Source: Brevundimonas fontaquae
GTDB lineage: Bacteria; Pseudomonadota; Alphaproteobacteria; Caulobacterales; Caulobacteraceae
Length of the DNA: 64,000 bases
Direction: 5' to 3'
Assembly: GCF_017086445.1 (NCBI RefSeq)
Contig: NZ_CP070968.1
Coordinates: forward strand, 2,046,001 to 2,110,000
The notes under the pieces were generated by a model. It was given only the letters and a program-made list of their open reading frames with translations. It did not search any database and was not told the DNA's origin. This document shows, in pieces, positions 9,793 through 17,056 of the stretch; position 1 is the first letter of the stretch, and each line of letters opens with the position of its first letter. A program made the position numbers and the translations under genes.

Positions 9793-10200
9793 GTGGCCAA
9801 GAGCGCCGACGCCTTCCGAACCATTTCCGAAGCGGCCGAAGAGGTCGGCGCGCCCCAGCATGTCCTGCGGTTCTGGGAAACGAAGTTCGATTTCGTCACA
9901 CCTGTGAAACGGGCCGGCGGTCGGCGCTTTTATCGGCCTCAGGACATCGCGGTGCTGAAGGCGGTCAAACGCCTGCTGCACGACGATGGACTGACGATTC
10001 GCGGCGTCCAGCGCCTGCACAAGGAACAGGGGCTGAAAAAGCTGATCGGCGCGGAGGCCGCCGCACTGATCGACGACGGCGATGTCACGATCTCTGCGGC
10101 GACTTCCGATGTCACGCGGGCCGAAACCTCGAACTTGCATCAGGTTCTGGCCGATTTGGAGCAGGCCAAAGCCCGTCTGGACGCCGTTCTTTCACGGTAG
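9793..10200 (+). CDS. MerR-family transcriptional regulator
   Basis: 135 aa, GTG start. The N-terminal winged helix-turn-helix reads [20 protein letters not shown], then [21 protein letters not shown] and [13 protein letters not shown], a typical MerR DNA-binding domain (residues about 10-80). The C-terminal part is short, with a helix ending [17 protein letters not shown], and has no recognisable ligand or metal site. Such an ihfA-linked MerR-like protein is common; its target is unknown to me. Confidence 0.88.
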   Translation: MAKSADAFRTISEAAEEVGAPQHVLRFWETKFDFVTPVKRAGGRRFYRPQDIAVLKAVKRLLHDDGLTIRGVQRLHKEQGLKKLIGAEAAALIDDGDVTISAATSDVTRAETSNLHQVLADLEQAKARLDAVLSR

Positions 10201-10221
10201 GTGGAAAAGTCGTTTTAGCGT

Positions 10222-10250
10222 TTGCGGACAGCGGTCCCCCCGTCTATAGG
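10222..10250 (+). promoter_or_regulatory. Sigma-70-type promoter of tRNA-Pro(GGG)
   Basis: TTGCGG at 10222-10227 and TATAGG at 10245-10250 are separated by exactly 17 bp. Transcription would begin only a few bases before the tRNA 5' end at 10260. Two other tRNA genes in this window have the same layout (TTGCNN, 17 bp, then a -10 element). Confidence 0.55.
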
Positions 10251-10259
10251 GAGCGCCTT

Positions 10260-10336
<77 letters not shown>

Positions 10337-10413
10337 TTCTTGAAAAAGAATGATGATGGTGGGGTCGTCCTTGCGGGCGGCCCCATCGCCGTATCTGGGG
10401 GCAGGTTCGGCGC

Positions 10414-10608
10414 TCAGCCCCGCTCGGCCCATCGCAGCAACGGGATGAGCGGCAGGCCCCAGGCGGTCCCGCCGATACCGAAGAACAGGAAGTCGATCCA
10501 CTGCGACGGCGGCAGCATTCCGCGCAGGGCGATCAGGCCCCACACCCAGAAAACGAGAAAGAGCAGCACGCCGATCGCGGCGACGAAGCGACGCAGACGC
10601 GGCGGCAT
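10414..10608 (-). CDS. DUF2842 small membrane protein
   Basis: 64 aa with two hydrophobic segments ([15 protein letters not shown] and [19 protein letters not shown]) and a basic N-terminus MPPRLRRF. The pattern [23 protein letters not shown] matches the DUF2842 family of alphaproteobacterial inner membrane proteins of unknown role. Its ATG overlaps the stop of the upstream membrane gene (ATGA), so the pair is translationally coupled. Confidence 0.75.
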   Translation of the reverse strand: MPPRLRRFVAAIGVLLFLVFWVWGLIALRGMLPPSQWIDFLFFGIGGTAWGLPLIPLLRWAERG

Positions 10609-10859
10609 CAGCGCTTGTTCCGGAACAGGAAGAAGGCGACCAGACAGATGCCAGATCCAACGAGCGCCCACGGCACCCAGACCCAGCTGTCCATCGTGCT
10701 GACCGCGAAGACCCGCACCGCCAGAAACCATCCGCAGGCCAAGCCGATCCCGGACACCAGGCTTGTGCCGCCGAAGCCGCGCCGGCCCGTCAGAAGGTCC
10801 GCGATCCAGGCCAGCAGCAGGCCGCCTGCGACGGCGGCGGCGATATCGGCGTATTGCAA
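10608..10859 (-). CDS. Small inner-membrane protein, possibly GlsB/YeaQ-like
   Basis: 83 aa with three hydrophobic stretches. It starts at TTG 10859, supported by AGGAG seven bases upstream on the minus strand. The Gly-rich first two segments ([37 protein letters not shown]) resemble GlsB/YeaQ transglycosylase-associated proteins, but the match is loose. It is divergent from ctaA, with a 134-bp gap, and coupled to the DUF2842 gene. Confidence 0.65.
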   Translation of the reverse strand: MQYADIAAAVAGGLLLAWIADLLTGRRGFGGTSLVSGIGLACGWFLAVRVFAVSTMDSWVWVPWALVGSGICLVAFFLFRNKR

Positions 10860-10993
10860 CCCTGATCTCCTGCGGCGACAGCGCCGTTAACTCAATCCGA
10901 CTCGATCTTGTCGCTTGGGGCGGGCATACCGCACCGGTCGCGTCTGGTCTTCGTTCGACGCGACACCATATCCGGGTCAGTGTCAGGCGTCGA

Positions 10994-12094
10994 ATGAACC
11001 GTTTCGGAAATCCAGATCGTAACCGCGCCGTCGCCGTATGGCTTTTCGCCACGGCCGCCGTCGTCTTCCTGATGGTGGTGATCGGCGGCATCACGCGGCT
11101 GACGGGCTCTGGCCTGTCGATCACGGAGTGGAAGCCCATTATGGGCGCCATTCCGCCTCTAAACGACGCGCAGTGGGCCGAGGCCTTCGAAAAATACAAG
11201 CAGATCCCGCAGTATGCGCAGGTCAACGCCGGCATGAGCCTGGGCGAGTTTCAGGGCATCTTCTGGTGGGAATGGCTGCACCGGTTGATCGGGCGTCTGG
11301 TGGGTATGGTGTTCGCCCTGCCGCTGATCGTCTTCCTGCTTTGCCGTCTGGTGCCGGCCCGGTCGGTATTCCACCAGTGGGCCATGCCCAATCGCCTGAT
11401 CTGGCGTTGTGTCCTGCTCCTGGCCCTGGGTGGCCTTCAAGGCCTGATTGGATGGTGGATGGTGTCCAGCGGCCTGTCCGAGCGTGTCAGCGTGGCGCCC
11501 GAGCGTCTGGCGACGCACCTGGGCCTGGCGTTCGTGCTGTTCGCCGCCCTGATCTGGACGGGGCTAGAGGCCTGGAACGGTGAGGATCACGGCCGGCCGC
11601 CGTCGGGTTGGGCGAGGGGCGCCGGCCTGCTGCTGGGCGCGGTCTTCCTGCAATGTCTGCTGGGCGCCCTCGTGGCCGGCGGTCATGCGGGGCTGGTCTA
11701 TACCGACTGGCCGCTGATGAACGGCGCCGTTCTGCCGCCGGCCGACTGGAGCCTGGGCGCGGTCGCCTTCCTGCACGATCAGGCGCTGACGCAGTTCAAT
11801 CACCGACTGGTCGCCTATGGTCTGCTGATCGCGGTCAGCATCTATGCCTTCCAGGCCTGGCGCTGGCGCGTAGCGGAGGGAATGGGCTTCGGCGCCTTCG
11901 CGCTTGCGGGTGTGATCTGGTTCCAGGCGCTGCTGGGGATCGTGACCCTGGTGCACGCCGTTCCGGTGTGGCTGGGCGTGCTGCACCAGGCAGGCGCCGC
12001 GATTGTGCTGGCGACGGCCACCGTGAACCTATGGTTGGTGCTGCGGGCTCAGCCGCGCATCTTCATGTCCGGACCGAGGACCATGGGCCTCTGA
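10994..12094 (+). CDS. ctaA: Heme A synthase (COX15/CtaA family)
   Basis: 366 aa with about eight membrane segments. CtaA oxidises heme O to heme A for aa3-type cytochrome oxidase. Family marks are [21 protein letters not shown] at the N-terminus, [15 protein letters not shown] with a heme-ligand His, [12 protein letters not shown], and [11 protein letters not shown] plus [11 protein letters not shown] with the second pair of His. ATG 10994 directly precedes the conserved start [15 protein letters not shown]. The 3' end overlaps the convergent DUF839 gene by 32 bp. Confidence 0.95.
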   Translation: MNRFGNPDRNRAVAVWLFATAAVVFLMVVIGGITRLTGSGLSITEWKPIMGAIPPLNDAQWAEAFEKYKQIPQYAQVNAGMSLGEFQGIFWWEWLHRLIGRLVGMVFALPLIVFLLCRLVPARSVFHQWAMPNRLIWRCVLLLALGGLQGLIGWWMVSSGLSERVSVAPERLATHLGLAFVLFAALIWTGLEAWNGEDHGRPPSGWARGAGLLLGAVFLQCLLGALVAGGHAGLVYTDWPLMNGAVLPPADWSLGAVAFLHDQALTQFNHRLVAYGLLIAVSIYAFQAWRWRVAEGMGFGAFALAGVIWFQALLGIVTLVHAVPVWLGVLHQAGAAIVLATATVNLWLVLRAQPRIFMSGPRTMGL

Positions 12095-13448
12095 TCGCCA
12101 GAGTCATGCCGGGGTACATGATGTTGACGAACAGCACCTCGCCATCCGGCGAGAAGCAGGCGCCGGCGAACTCGGAGTTGCCGGTGAAGACATTGCGGCC
12201 GATCGTATAGACCTTGCCCTCTGGCGTGACGCCTTTCAGGTGGTTGCGGACGTCCGAGGAATAGTTGTCCTCGCACAGGATCAGGTGCCCCCAGGGCGCG
12301 ACGGTGATGTTGTCGGCCATGTTCATTGTCTTTGGATCCGTGCTCTCGACGAACAGCTGAAGGCGATCTGCCGCGCCGTTCAGACCGGGCGCCAGACGCA
12401 GCACCTGACCGCGTCGGATTGGTCCGCCCGAGGTCGCTGTGAAATACAGCTCGTCATCGCCCCACCAGACGCCTTCGCCCCGCGCAACCCAGGCGGCGCC
12501 GGCCGCGTGGCCGCGCTTGGCCAGGTCGCCATTGGGAGATTCGACGTCGTCCAGATCGATCCATTCGATCTCCCTCCAGTCGCCGACAGCCCAGGTGCGA
12601 CCGTCCTGATTGCGGGTGTCGGCCGAGGGCGCGCCTTTCCAGGCCATGGCCTGAAGCCGGCCGCCCTCGATCAGCTTGCCGGGCGCATTGGGAATGAAGC
12701 GATAGAAGAGGCCGGCGTTGTCGTCTTCGGTCAGATAGACGACGCCAGTGCGGGGATCGACGCAGACGGCCTCGTGATCGAACCGGCCCATCGCCTTGAG
12801 AGGCACGGGATCGACCAGGCCGGTCGCGGTCGCCGGCACTTCGAAGACCCACCCGTGGCTCTTGGTCACATCGGCGTCGGCCGGCGTCTCCAGCGTCTCC
12901 TCGCAGGTCAGCCAACTGCCCCAAGGCGTCGGGCCGCCGCAGCAATTGGTCGAGGTGCCGGCCAGCGTCAGATGCCGGCTGACCATCTGGCGGGTCGCCA
13001 GATCATAGGTGATGGTGGAGCAGCCGCCGGGCAAGGGGCGGCCATTCTTGTAGGTGTCGTAGCCCCGGCTGGCGTCCAACAGGTCAAGCCGTTCCTCCCG
13101 CAGGCCGCCGGGGCCGAGGTTGCGATGCAGGCCGCTGGAGCCCTTCAGCTCGTGATTGACGACCAGGGCCACGCGAGACCCTTCCAGCGGGAAACAGGCC
13201 ATGCCGTCAGGTTGCCCCGGAGCGAACAGGCCGTCGTCCATCGTGTCGCCGCTCTGGGCCACGACCTGATAGGAAAAGCCTTCGGGCAGATCGAGCAGAC
13301 GATTGGGATCGCGCAGCAGAGGTCCGTAGCCATGGACCTCGTTGACGTAGGTCTCTTCACCCGCCGTCTGAGCGGCGGCATGACGCGCCAGTCCTGAGAA
13401 GGCGGCGGCTGCGCCCGTGGCGATCAGACCACGACGATGAAGGATCAT
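12063..13448 (-). CDS. PhoX-like DUF839 protein with Tat signal
   Basis: 461 aa from ATG 13448. The N-terminus has the twin-arginine motif [14 protein letters not shown] and an AQTA cleavage site, so a folded periplasmic protein is expected. The body is the DUF839/PhoX beta-propeller: [76 protein letters not shown]. PhoX-type enzymes are Ca/Fe alkaline phosphatases, but many DUF839 members are uncharacterised, so activity is inferred. It is convergent with ctaA. A weak Pho-box-like site lies upstream. Confidence 0.85.
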   Translation of the reverse strand: MILHRRGLIATGAAAAFSGLARHAAAQTAGEETYVNEVHGYGPLLRDPNRLLDLPEGFSYQVVAQSGDTMDDGLFAPGQPDGMACFPLEGSRVALVVNHELKGSSGLHRNLGPGGLREERLDLLDASRGYDTYKNGRPLPGGCSTITYDLATRQMVSRHLTLAGTSTNCCGGPTPWGSWLTCEETLETPADADVTKSHGWVFEVPATATGLVDPVPLKAMGRFDHEAVCVDPRTGVVYLTEDDNAGLFYRFIPNAPGKLIEGGRLQAMAWKGAPSADTRNQDGRTWAVGDWREIEWIDLDDVESPNGDLAKRGHAAGAAWVARGEGVWWGDDELYFTATSGGPIRRGQVLRLAPGLNGAADRLQLFVESTDPKTMNMADNITVAPWGHLILCEDNYSSDVRNHLKGVTPEGKVYTIGRNVFTGNSEFAGACFSPDGEVLFVNIMYPGMTLAIRGPWSSVRT

Positions 13449-13489
13449 GAAGGGGCTCCAAAGCTGTCGCCGTTGCGATGCCCGCCAAT

Positions 13490-13597
13490 AATCATGGCTT
13501 GATGACATTTTGTGTTACGCCGTAACGCTTCTCACGTCATTTACGCTGGGTATTTTAATACCGTATTTGAAAAACTGTGTTTGAACAATACGTTGTG
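13490..13597. promoter_or_regulatory. AT-rich intergenic region with three inverted repeats upstream of the DUF839 gene and rplM
   Basis: Three inverted repeats stand out in GC-rich surroundings. GTTACG-C-CGTAAC lies at 13514-13526. GGTATT-TT-AATACC lies at 13549-13562. CGTATT (13562-13567) pairs with AATACG (13587-13592). On the minus strand ATGTCAT-CAAG-CCATGAT (TGTCAT at 13507-13502) weakly resembles a PhoB box, which would fit a PhoX-type gene. The repeats may be operators or small terminators. Confidence 0.4.
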
Positions 13598-13621
13598 GCA
13601 AATGCAGTGTTGTGGCGCGCG

Positions 13622-13650
13622 TTGACGCGACCAATCGTCTCCTGTATCAG
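13622..13650 (+). promoter_or_regulatory. Sigma-70-type promoter of rplM-rpsI
   Basis: TTGACG at 13622-13627 and TATCAG at 13645-13650 are spaced by 17 bp, close to the housekeeping consensus. It predicts a transcript starting near 13657 with a leader of about 54 nt before the rplM ATG. Confidence 0.6.
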
Positions 13651-13663
13651 CGCGCCTTCATTC

Positions 13664-13705
13664 GGTTCCCTCGGGGGCCGGACCCGATTTTCGTCTCCAG
13701 GAACC
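13664..13705 (+). promoter_or_regulatory. rplM leader hairpin covering the ribosome binding site
   Basis: GGTTCC at 13664-13669 can pair with GGAACC at 13700-13705. An inner stem CGGG/CCCG (13672-13675 with 13683-13686) lies inside. The right arm contains the rplM Shine-Dalgarno AGGAA, so folding would block initiation. This fits r-protein autoregulation, but nothing in the sequence proves L13 binding. Confidence 0.4.
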
Positions 13706-13710
13706 CCCTC

Positions 13711-14187
13711 ATGCTGAAGAGCACTACGGCTTCGTTGAAGCCGGCCGAGGTCGAGAAGAAGTGGATCCACATCGACGCCGAAGGCGTCGTGGTGGGCCGC
13801 CTCGCGACCTTCATCGCCAACCGTCTGCGCGGCAAGCACCGCGGCGACTACACCCCGCACGTCGATTGCGGCGACTATGTCGTCGTCACCAACGTCGACA
13901 AGGTGGTGTTCACCGGCAAGAAGAACACCGACAAGATCTACTATCGCCACACCGGTCACCCGGGCGGCGTCAAGTCGACCACGCCTGAGAAGGTTCTGGG
14001 CGGCCGCTTCCCCGAGCGCGTGCTTGAAAAGGCCGTCGAGCGCATGCTGCCCAAGGAAAGCCCCTTGGCCCGCAAGCAGATGACGCACCTGCGCCTGTTC
14101 TCTGGCAACCAGCACGACCACGAAGCCCAGCAACCGGAAACGATCGACTTCAAGTCGGCGTCGCCCAAGAACACCCGGAGCGTCTGA
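13711..14187 (+). CDS. rplM: 50S ribosomal protein L13
   Basis: 158 aa from ATG 13711, which has AGGAA seven bases upstream. L13 is an early-assembling 23S-binding protein. Family features are [38 protein letters not shown], and the [12 protein letters not shown] and [15 protein letters not shown] segment (here [16 protein letters not shown]). A longer reading from 13612 runs through the promoter and leader and is rejected. rpsI follows after 2 bp in the universal rplM-rpsI operon. Confidence 0.97.
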   Translation: MLKSTTASLKPAEVEKKWIHIDAEGVVVGRLATFIANRLRGKHRGDYTPHVDCGDYVVVTNVDKVVFTGKKNTDKIYYRHTGHPGGVKSTTPEKVLGGRFPERVLEKAVERMLPKESPLARKQMTHLRLFSGNQHDHEAQQPETIDFKSASPKNTRSV

Positions 14188-14189
14188 GC

Positions 14190-14684
14190 ATGACCGACGT
14201 GACCAACACCGAAACCGCAACCGGCTTCGATGCCCTGAAGGGCCTGAGCTCTTCGGTCGAGAACGACGCCCCCGTCTATGTCCAGAAGCTGGACGCTCAG
14301 GGCCGCGCCTATTCGACCGGCAAGCGCAAGAACGCCATCGCTCGCGTCTGGGTGAAGCCCGGCACCGGCAAGATCACCATTAACGGCAAGGACCAGGAGC
14401 AGTATTTCGCTCGTCCCGTGCTGCGCATGATGATCGCTCAGCCGCTGACCGTCTCGGACCGCGCCACGCAATATGACGTGATCTGCACCGTCGAAGGTTC
14501 GGGTCTGTCGGGCCAGGCCGGCGCCATCCGCCACGGCCTGTCGCACGCCCTGACGCACTTCGAACCGGAACTGCGCAAGGTCCTGAAGCCGCATGGCTTC
14601 CTGACCCGCGACAGCCGCGTCGTCGAGCGCAAGAAATACGGCCGCGCCAAGGCTCGCCGCAGCTTCCAGTTCTCGAAGCGCTGA
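14190..14684 (+). CDS. rpsI: 30S ribosomal protein S9
   Basis: 164 aa. S9 contacts the P-site tRNA through its C-terminal tail, and the sequence ends in the expected RSFQFSKR. Core motifs are [40 protein letters not shown] and [20 protein letters not shown]. The N-terminal 35 residues are an acidic extension typical of alphaproteobacterial S9. It is cotranscribed with rplM and followed by a terminator. Confidence 0.97.
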   Translation: MTDVTNTETATGFDALKGLSSSVENDAPVYVQKLDAQGRAYSTGKRKNAIARVWVKPGTGKITINGKDQEQYFARPVLRMMIAQPLTVSDRATQYDVICTVEGSGLSGQAGAIRHGLSHALTHFEPELRKVLKPHGFLTRDSRVVERKKYGRAKARRSFQFSKR

Positions 14685-14708
14685 TCACGTTTACGCGGTT
14701 TGGATTTG

Positions 14709-14742
14709 GGGCGCTTCGGGGAGACTCGGAGCGCCCTTTTTC
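14709..14742 (+). terminator. Intrinsic terminator of rplM-rpsI
   Basis: A 10-bp stem GGGCGCTTCG (14709-14718) pairs with CGGAGCGCCC (14727-14736) with one T-G wobble, and is followed by TTTTTCTT. It begins 25 bp after the rpsI stop. Confidence 0.85.
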
Positions 14743-14761
14743 TTGAGTGCATATCTGGGAA

Positions 14762-14830
14762 GTCACGCAAACGTGACAGATCGAATGGAATTCGAACCCA
14801 TGTCCGGTCATTGGCTTTGAGAGAGAGGTT
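14762..14830 (-). other. tRNA T-arm-like relic beside a short palindrome
   Basis: On the minus strand ATGGG-TTCGAAT-TCCAT forms a T-stem-loop with the invariant TTCGAAT loop (14789-14805, approximate). I find no D arm, anticodon arm, matching acceptor strand or CCA. A 6-bp palindrome GTCACG-CAAA-CGTGAC lies next to it at 14762-14777. This could be the 3' scar of a tRNA-targeted integration or chance similarity. Confidence 0.3.
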
Positions 14831-14995
14831 GAGGTTCCGCCCTAAGCATCAAACCCTGAAAGCACCTCGGTTCTATGGTTCTGCGCTTGACCGCTTTGCA
14901 CATTTGCGACCCCATACCCGAAGGGATTGCACATCAGTTTCGCTAATGCGGAGATGTGCCCGGTGTCCAGAAATCGCAAACTGCAAGACCGACCT

Positions 14996-15199
14996 ATGCA
15001 TTCGGTTTCGCTGAAGGTGCTTGGCCTGAGCATCGACGGCAAAGGTCTGGCAGGCGTGATAGCCGTACCTGTTGTCCTTCTGATCATCTGCTTGGCAGGC
15101 GTGACTTTGGGGAATGGCGCCGCATGGCTTGCCAGATTGTCCACACAGTCCAACGCCATTACTGAAAACGCCCCGGCAGTGGCCGGAGTGAAGGATTGA
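14996..15199 (+). CDS. Small hypothetical single-pass membrane protein
   Basis: 67 aa from ATG 14996. One clear hydrophobic segment (GVIAVPVVLLIICLAGVTL) follows a short amphipathic N-terminus (MHSVSLKVLGLSIDGKGL), and a polar C-terminus ends the protein. No family is recognised. It lies in a 519-bp stretch between rpsI and argC that otherwise holds only the terminator and the tRNA-like relic. It may be an island remnant or a genuine small gene. Confidence 0.4.
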   Translation: MHSVSLKVLGLSIDGKGLAGVIAVPVVLLIICLAGVTLGNGAAWLARLSTQSNAITENAPAVAGVKD

Positions 15200-15203
15200 G
15201 TAG

Positions 15204-16139
15204 TTGACCCACACTATCTTCATCGACGGCGAGGCCGGCACCACAGGGCTGGAGATCCGTGAGCGGCTGGAGGCGCGCCCGGATCTGGAGCTCATCCTGC
15301 TGGGCGATCGTCGGCGCGATGTGGATGCGCGGCGCGAAGCCCTGAACGGCGCCGACGCCGTGATCCTGTGCCTGCCCGACGATGCGGCGCGTGAAGCTGT
15401 GGCCATGATCGAGAATCGCACAGTCAAGGTGATCGACGCCTCGACCGCCTATCGGGTCGCGCCTGGCTGGGCCTATGGATTCCCCGAAATGGATGCGGGA
15501 CAGCGCGATCTGATCGCACGGTCGTCGTTCGTGTCGAATCCCGGCTGCTATCCCACCGGCTTCATCGGCCTGATGCGACCGCTGGTGAAGACGGGGCTGG
15601 TTCCGACGACCTATCCGGTCACGGTCAATGCGGTCTCGGGCTACTCCGGCGGCGGCAAGGCGATGATCGCCGAGTTCGAGGCGCCGGGGGCGGCAACCGC
15701 CTATCGCGCCTATGGTTTGTCGCTGAAGCACAAGCATGTGCCGGAAATGACAAAACACACGGGGCTCAGCCGCGACGTGCTGTTCGCCCCTGCGGTCGGA
15801 AACTATCGTCAGGGCATGCTGGTGGAGGTTCCGCTGCATCTGGCCGCCTTGCCGGAGACGCCTTCGGTCGAGCGCATCCACGGCGCGCTGGTCGAGGCCT
15901 ATGAGGGGCGGCAGTTCGTCGAGGTCGCAGACCTGGAAGAGACCGAGGCCCTGTCGGGGCTGGAGCCCGAGGGCCTGAACGGCACCAATCGCTTGCGCCT
16001 GCACGTCTTCGGCGACCGCAACGGCGAACAGGCGCGGCTGGTCGCTTTGCTCGACAACCTGGGCAAGGGCGCGTCGGGCGCGGCGGTGCAGAACCTGAAC
16101 ATCATGCTGGGCCTGGATGAGGCGACCGGTCTGATCTGA
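15204..16139 (+). CDS. argC: N-acetyl-gamma-glutamyl-phosphate reductase (short, type 2 ArgC)
   Basis: 311 aa. ArgC reduces N-acetylglutamyl phosphate with NADPH in arginine synthesis. The start is TTG 15204, with AAGGA eight bases upstream, giving [17 protein letters not shown]; the [11 protein letters not shown]ossmann motif defines the short ArgC2 type. The catalytic Cys is in [12 protein letters not shown], and [11 protein letters not shown] and LKHKHVPEM complete the active site. It is not beside other arg genes here; msrB follows on the same strand after 39 bp. Confidence 0.93.
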   Translation: MTHTIFIDGEAGTTGLEIRERLEARPDLELILLGDRRRDVDARREALNGADAVILCLPDDAAREAVAMIENRTVKVIDASTAYRVAPGWAYGFPEMDAGQRDLIARSSFVSNPGCYPTGFIGLMRPLVKTGLVPTTYPVTVNAVSGYSGGGKAMIAEFEAPGAATAYRAYGLSLKHKHVPEMTKHTGLSRDVLFAPAVGNYRQGMLVEVPLHLAALPETPSVERIHGALVEAYEGRQFVEVADLEETEALSGLEPEGLNGTNRLRLHVFGDRNGEQARLVALLDNLGKGASGAAVQNLNIMLGLDEATGLI

Positions 16140-16178
16140 GGTCTGAAACCATTCCGCGACCTTCGTCGTATCAGGGAC

Positions 16179-16682
16179 ATGACCCAGTCCCTGATCCTGC
16201 ATCGCCGGGGCCTTCTAATGGGCGCCGGCGCGTTCGCCCTGTCCGCCTGTTCGCCTGAAACGTCCGAAGCCGGGGAGGGGCAATACGCAGCCTCGCCCTA
16301 TCGTCGGGTGTCCGATGCGGATTGGCGACGACGCTTGGGTGACGCCTCCTGGCGCGTGATGCGGCACGAGGGGACGGAGTGTCCCTATTCCAGCCCGCTG
16401 AACGATCAGCACGCTCGCGGGATCTTCGTCTGCAAGGGCTGCGATCTGCCGCTGTTTCGATCGCAGTGGAAGTTCGATTCCCACACCGGCTGGCCCAGCT
16501 TCTATGATATCATCGCCGCCAATATCGGCAAGAAGCGTGACCTGGCCATCGGCATTCCACGCACCGAATACCATTGCGTCCGCTGCCTGGGACACCAGGG
16601 GCATGTCTTCGACGATGGTCCGCGTCCGACGGGGCTGCGCTACTGCAATAACGGCGTGGCGCTGAAGTTCGTGTCGGCCTAG
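16179..16682 (+). CDS. msrB: Exported peptide-methionine (R)-S-oxide reductase
   Basis: 167 aa. MsrB reduces methionine-R-sulfoxide in proteins. Zinc cysteines CKGC and CVRC, the FDSHTGWPSF segment, GHQGHVFDDGP and the catalytic C156 in LRYCNNGVALKF are present. The N-terminus is unusual: MTQSLILHRRGLLMGAGAFA contains a twin-arginine motif and runs into LSAC, a possible lipobox with Cys24. A periplasmic, perhaps lipid-anchored, repair enzyme is therefore likely. The reductant for the exported form is not evident in this window. Confidence 0.9.
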   Translation: MTQSLILHRRGLLMGAGAFALSACSPETSEAGEGQYAASPYRRVSDADWRRRLGDASWRVMRHEGTECPYSSPLNDQHARGIFVCKGCDLPLFRSQWKFDSHTGWPSFYDIIAANIGKKRDLAIGIPRTEYHCVRCLGHQGHVFDDGPRPTGLRYCNNGVALKFVSA

Positions 16683-17056
16683 GCGCGACGCGCGCGCACG
16701 GCTGAATCGACGGTCAGGCCGAAGATGACCGAGGCGATGATCACCAGCAGCCCATAGTCGTGACCGGCGAAGAAAACGGGCGCGCAGGCCATGGCGATGA
16801 CGATCAATGGAAACAGTCCGGCCCACACCGCCGTGCCAGGCGTGCTGACGTGGATCAGCGGCTGAGCGACCGGTCGTTTCATCGCGCGCGCCATCCGTTC
16901 GTTGAGCAGGACAAAGGCGGCCGCGCAGATGACGGCCGAGATCACGTATTTGACCGTATTGCCCGGTTCTCCGAACAGGCTGGCCGTCATGATCAGCAGG
17001 ATCAAGGCGACGCCTGTGCTGAGGGCGAGCAAGGCGTTGGGTTCGAGACGGTTCAA
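16679..17056 (-). CDS. Hypothetical four-segment membrane protein
   Basis: 125 aa with four hydrophobic segments (LLALSTGVALILLIMTASLF, VISAVICAAAFVLL, AVWAGLFPLIVIAMACAPVFF, YGLLVIIASVIFGLTV). The TTG start at 17056 overlaps the phaC stop (TTGA), suggesting translational coupling to PHA synthase. I recognise no family. It is convergent with msrB with a 4-bp overlap. Confidence 0.65.
   Translation of the reverse strand: MNRLEPNALLALSTGVALILLIMTASLFGEPGNTVKYVISAVICAAAFVLLNERMARAMKRPVAQPLIHVSTPGTAVWAGLFPLIVIAMACAPVFFAGHDYGLLVIIASVIFGLTVDSAVRARRA

Noticed and set aside
10337..10380. Hairpins after tRNA-Pro(GGG) (CATTCTT-GAAA-AAGAATG and GGGGTCGTC...GGCGGCCCC) as a terminator
   Set aside because: Neither is followed by a T-run on the plus strand. 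One could serve the minus-strand gene, but the evidence is thin.
14700..15014. Plus-strand ORF of 104 codons over the tRNA-like relic
   Set aside because: Its sequence (SNGIRTHVR) is the typical artefact of reading across a tRNA T arm in antisense.
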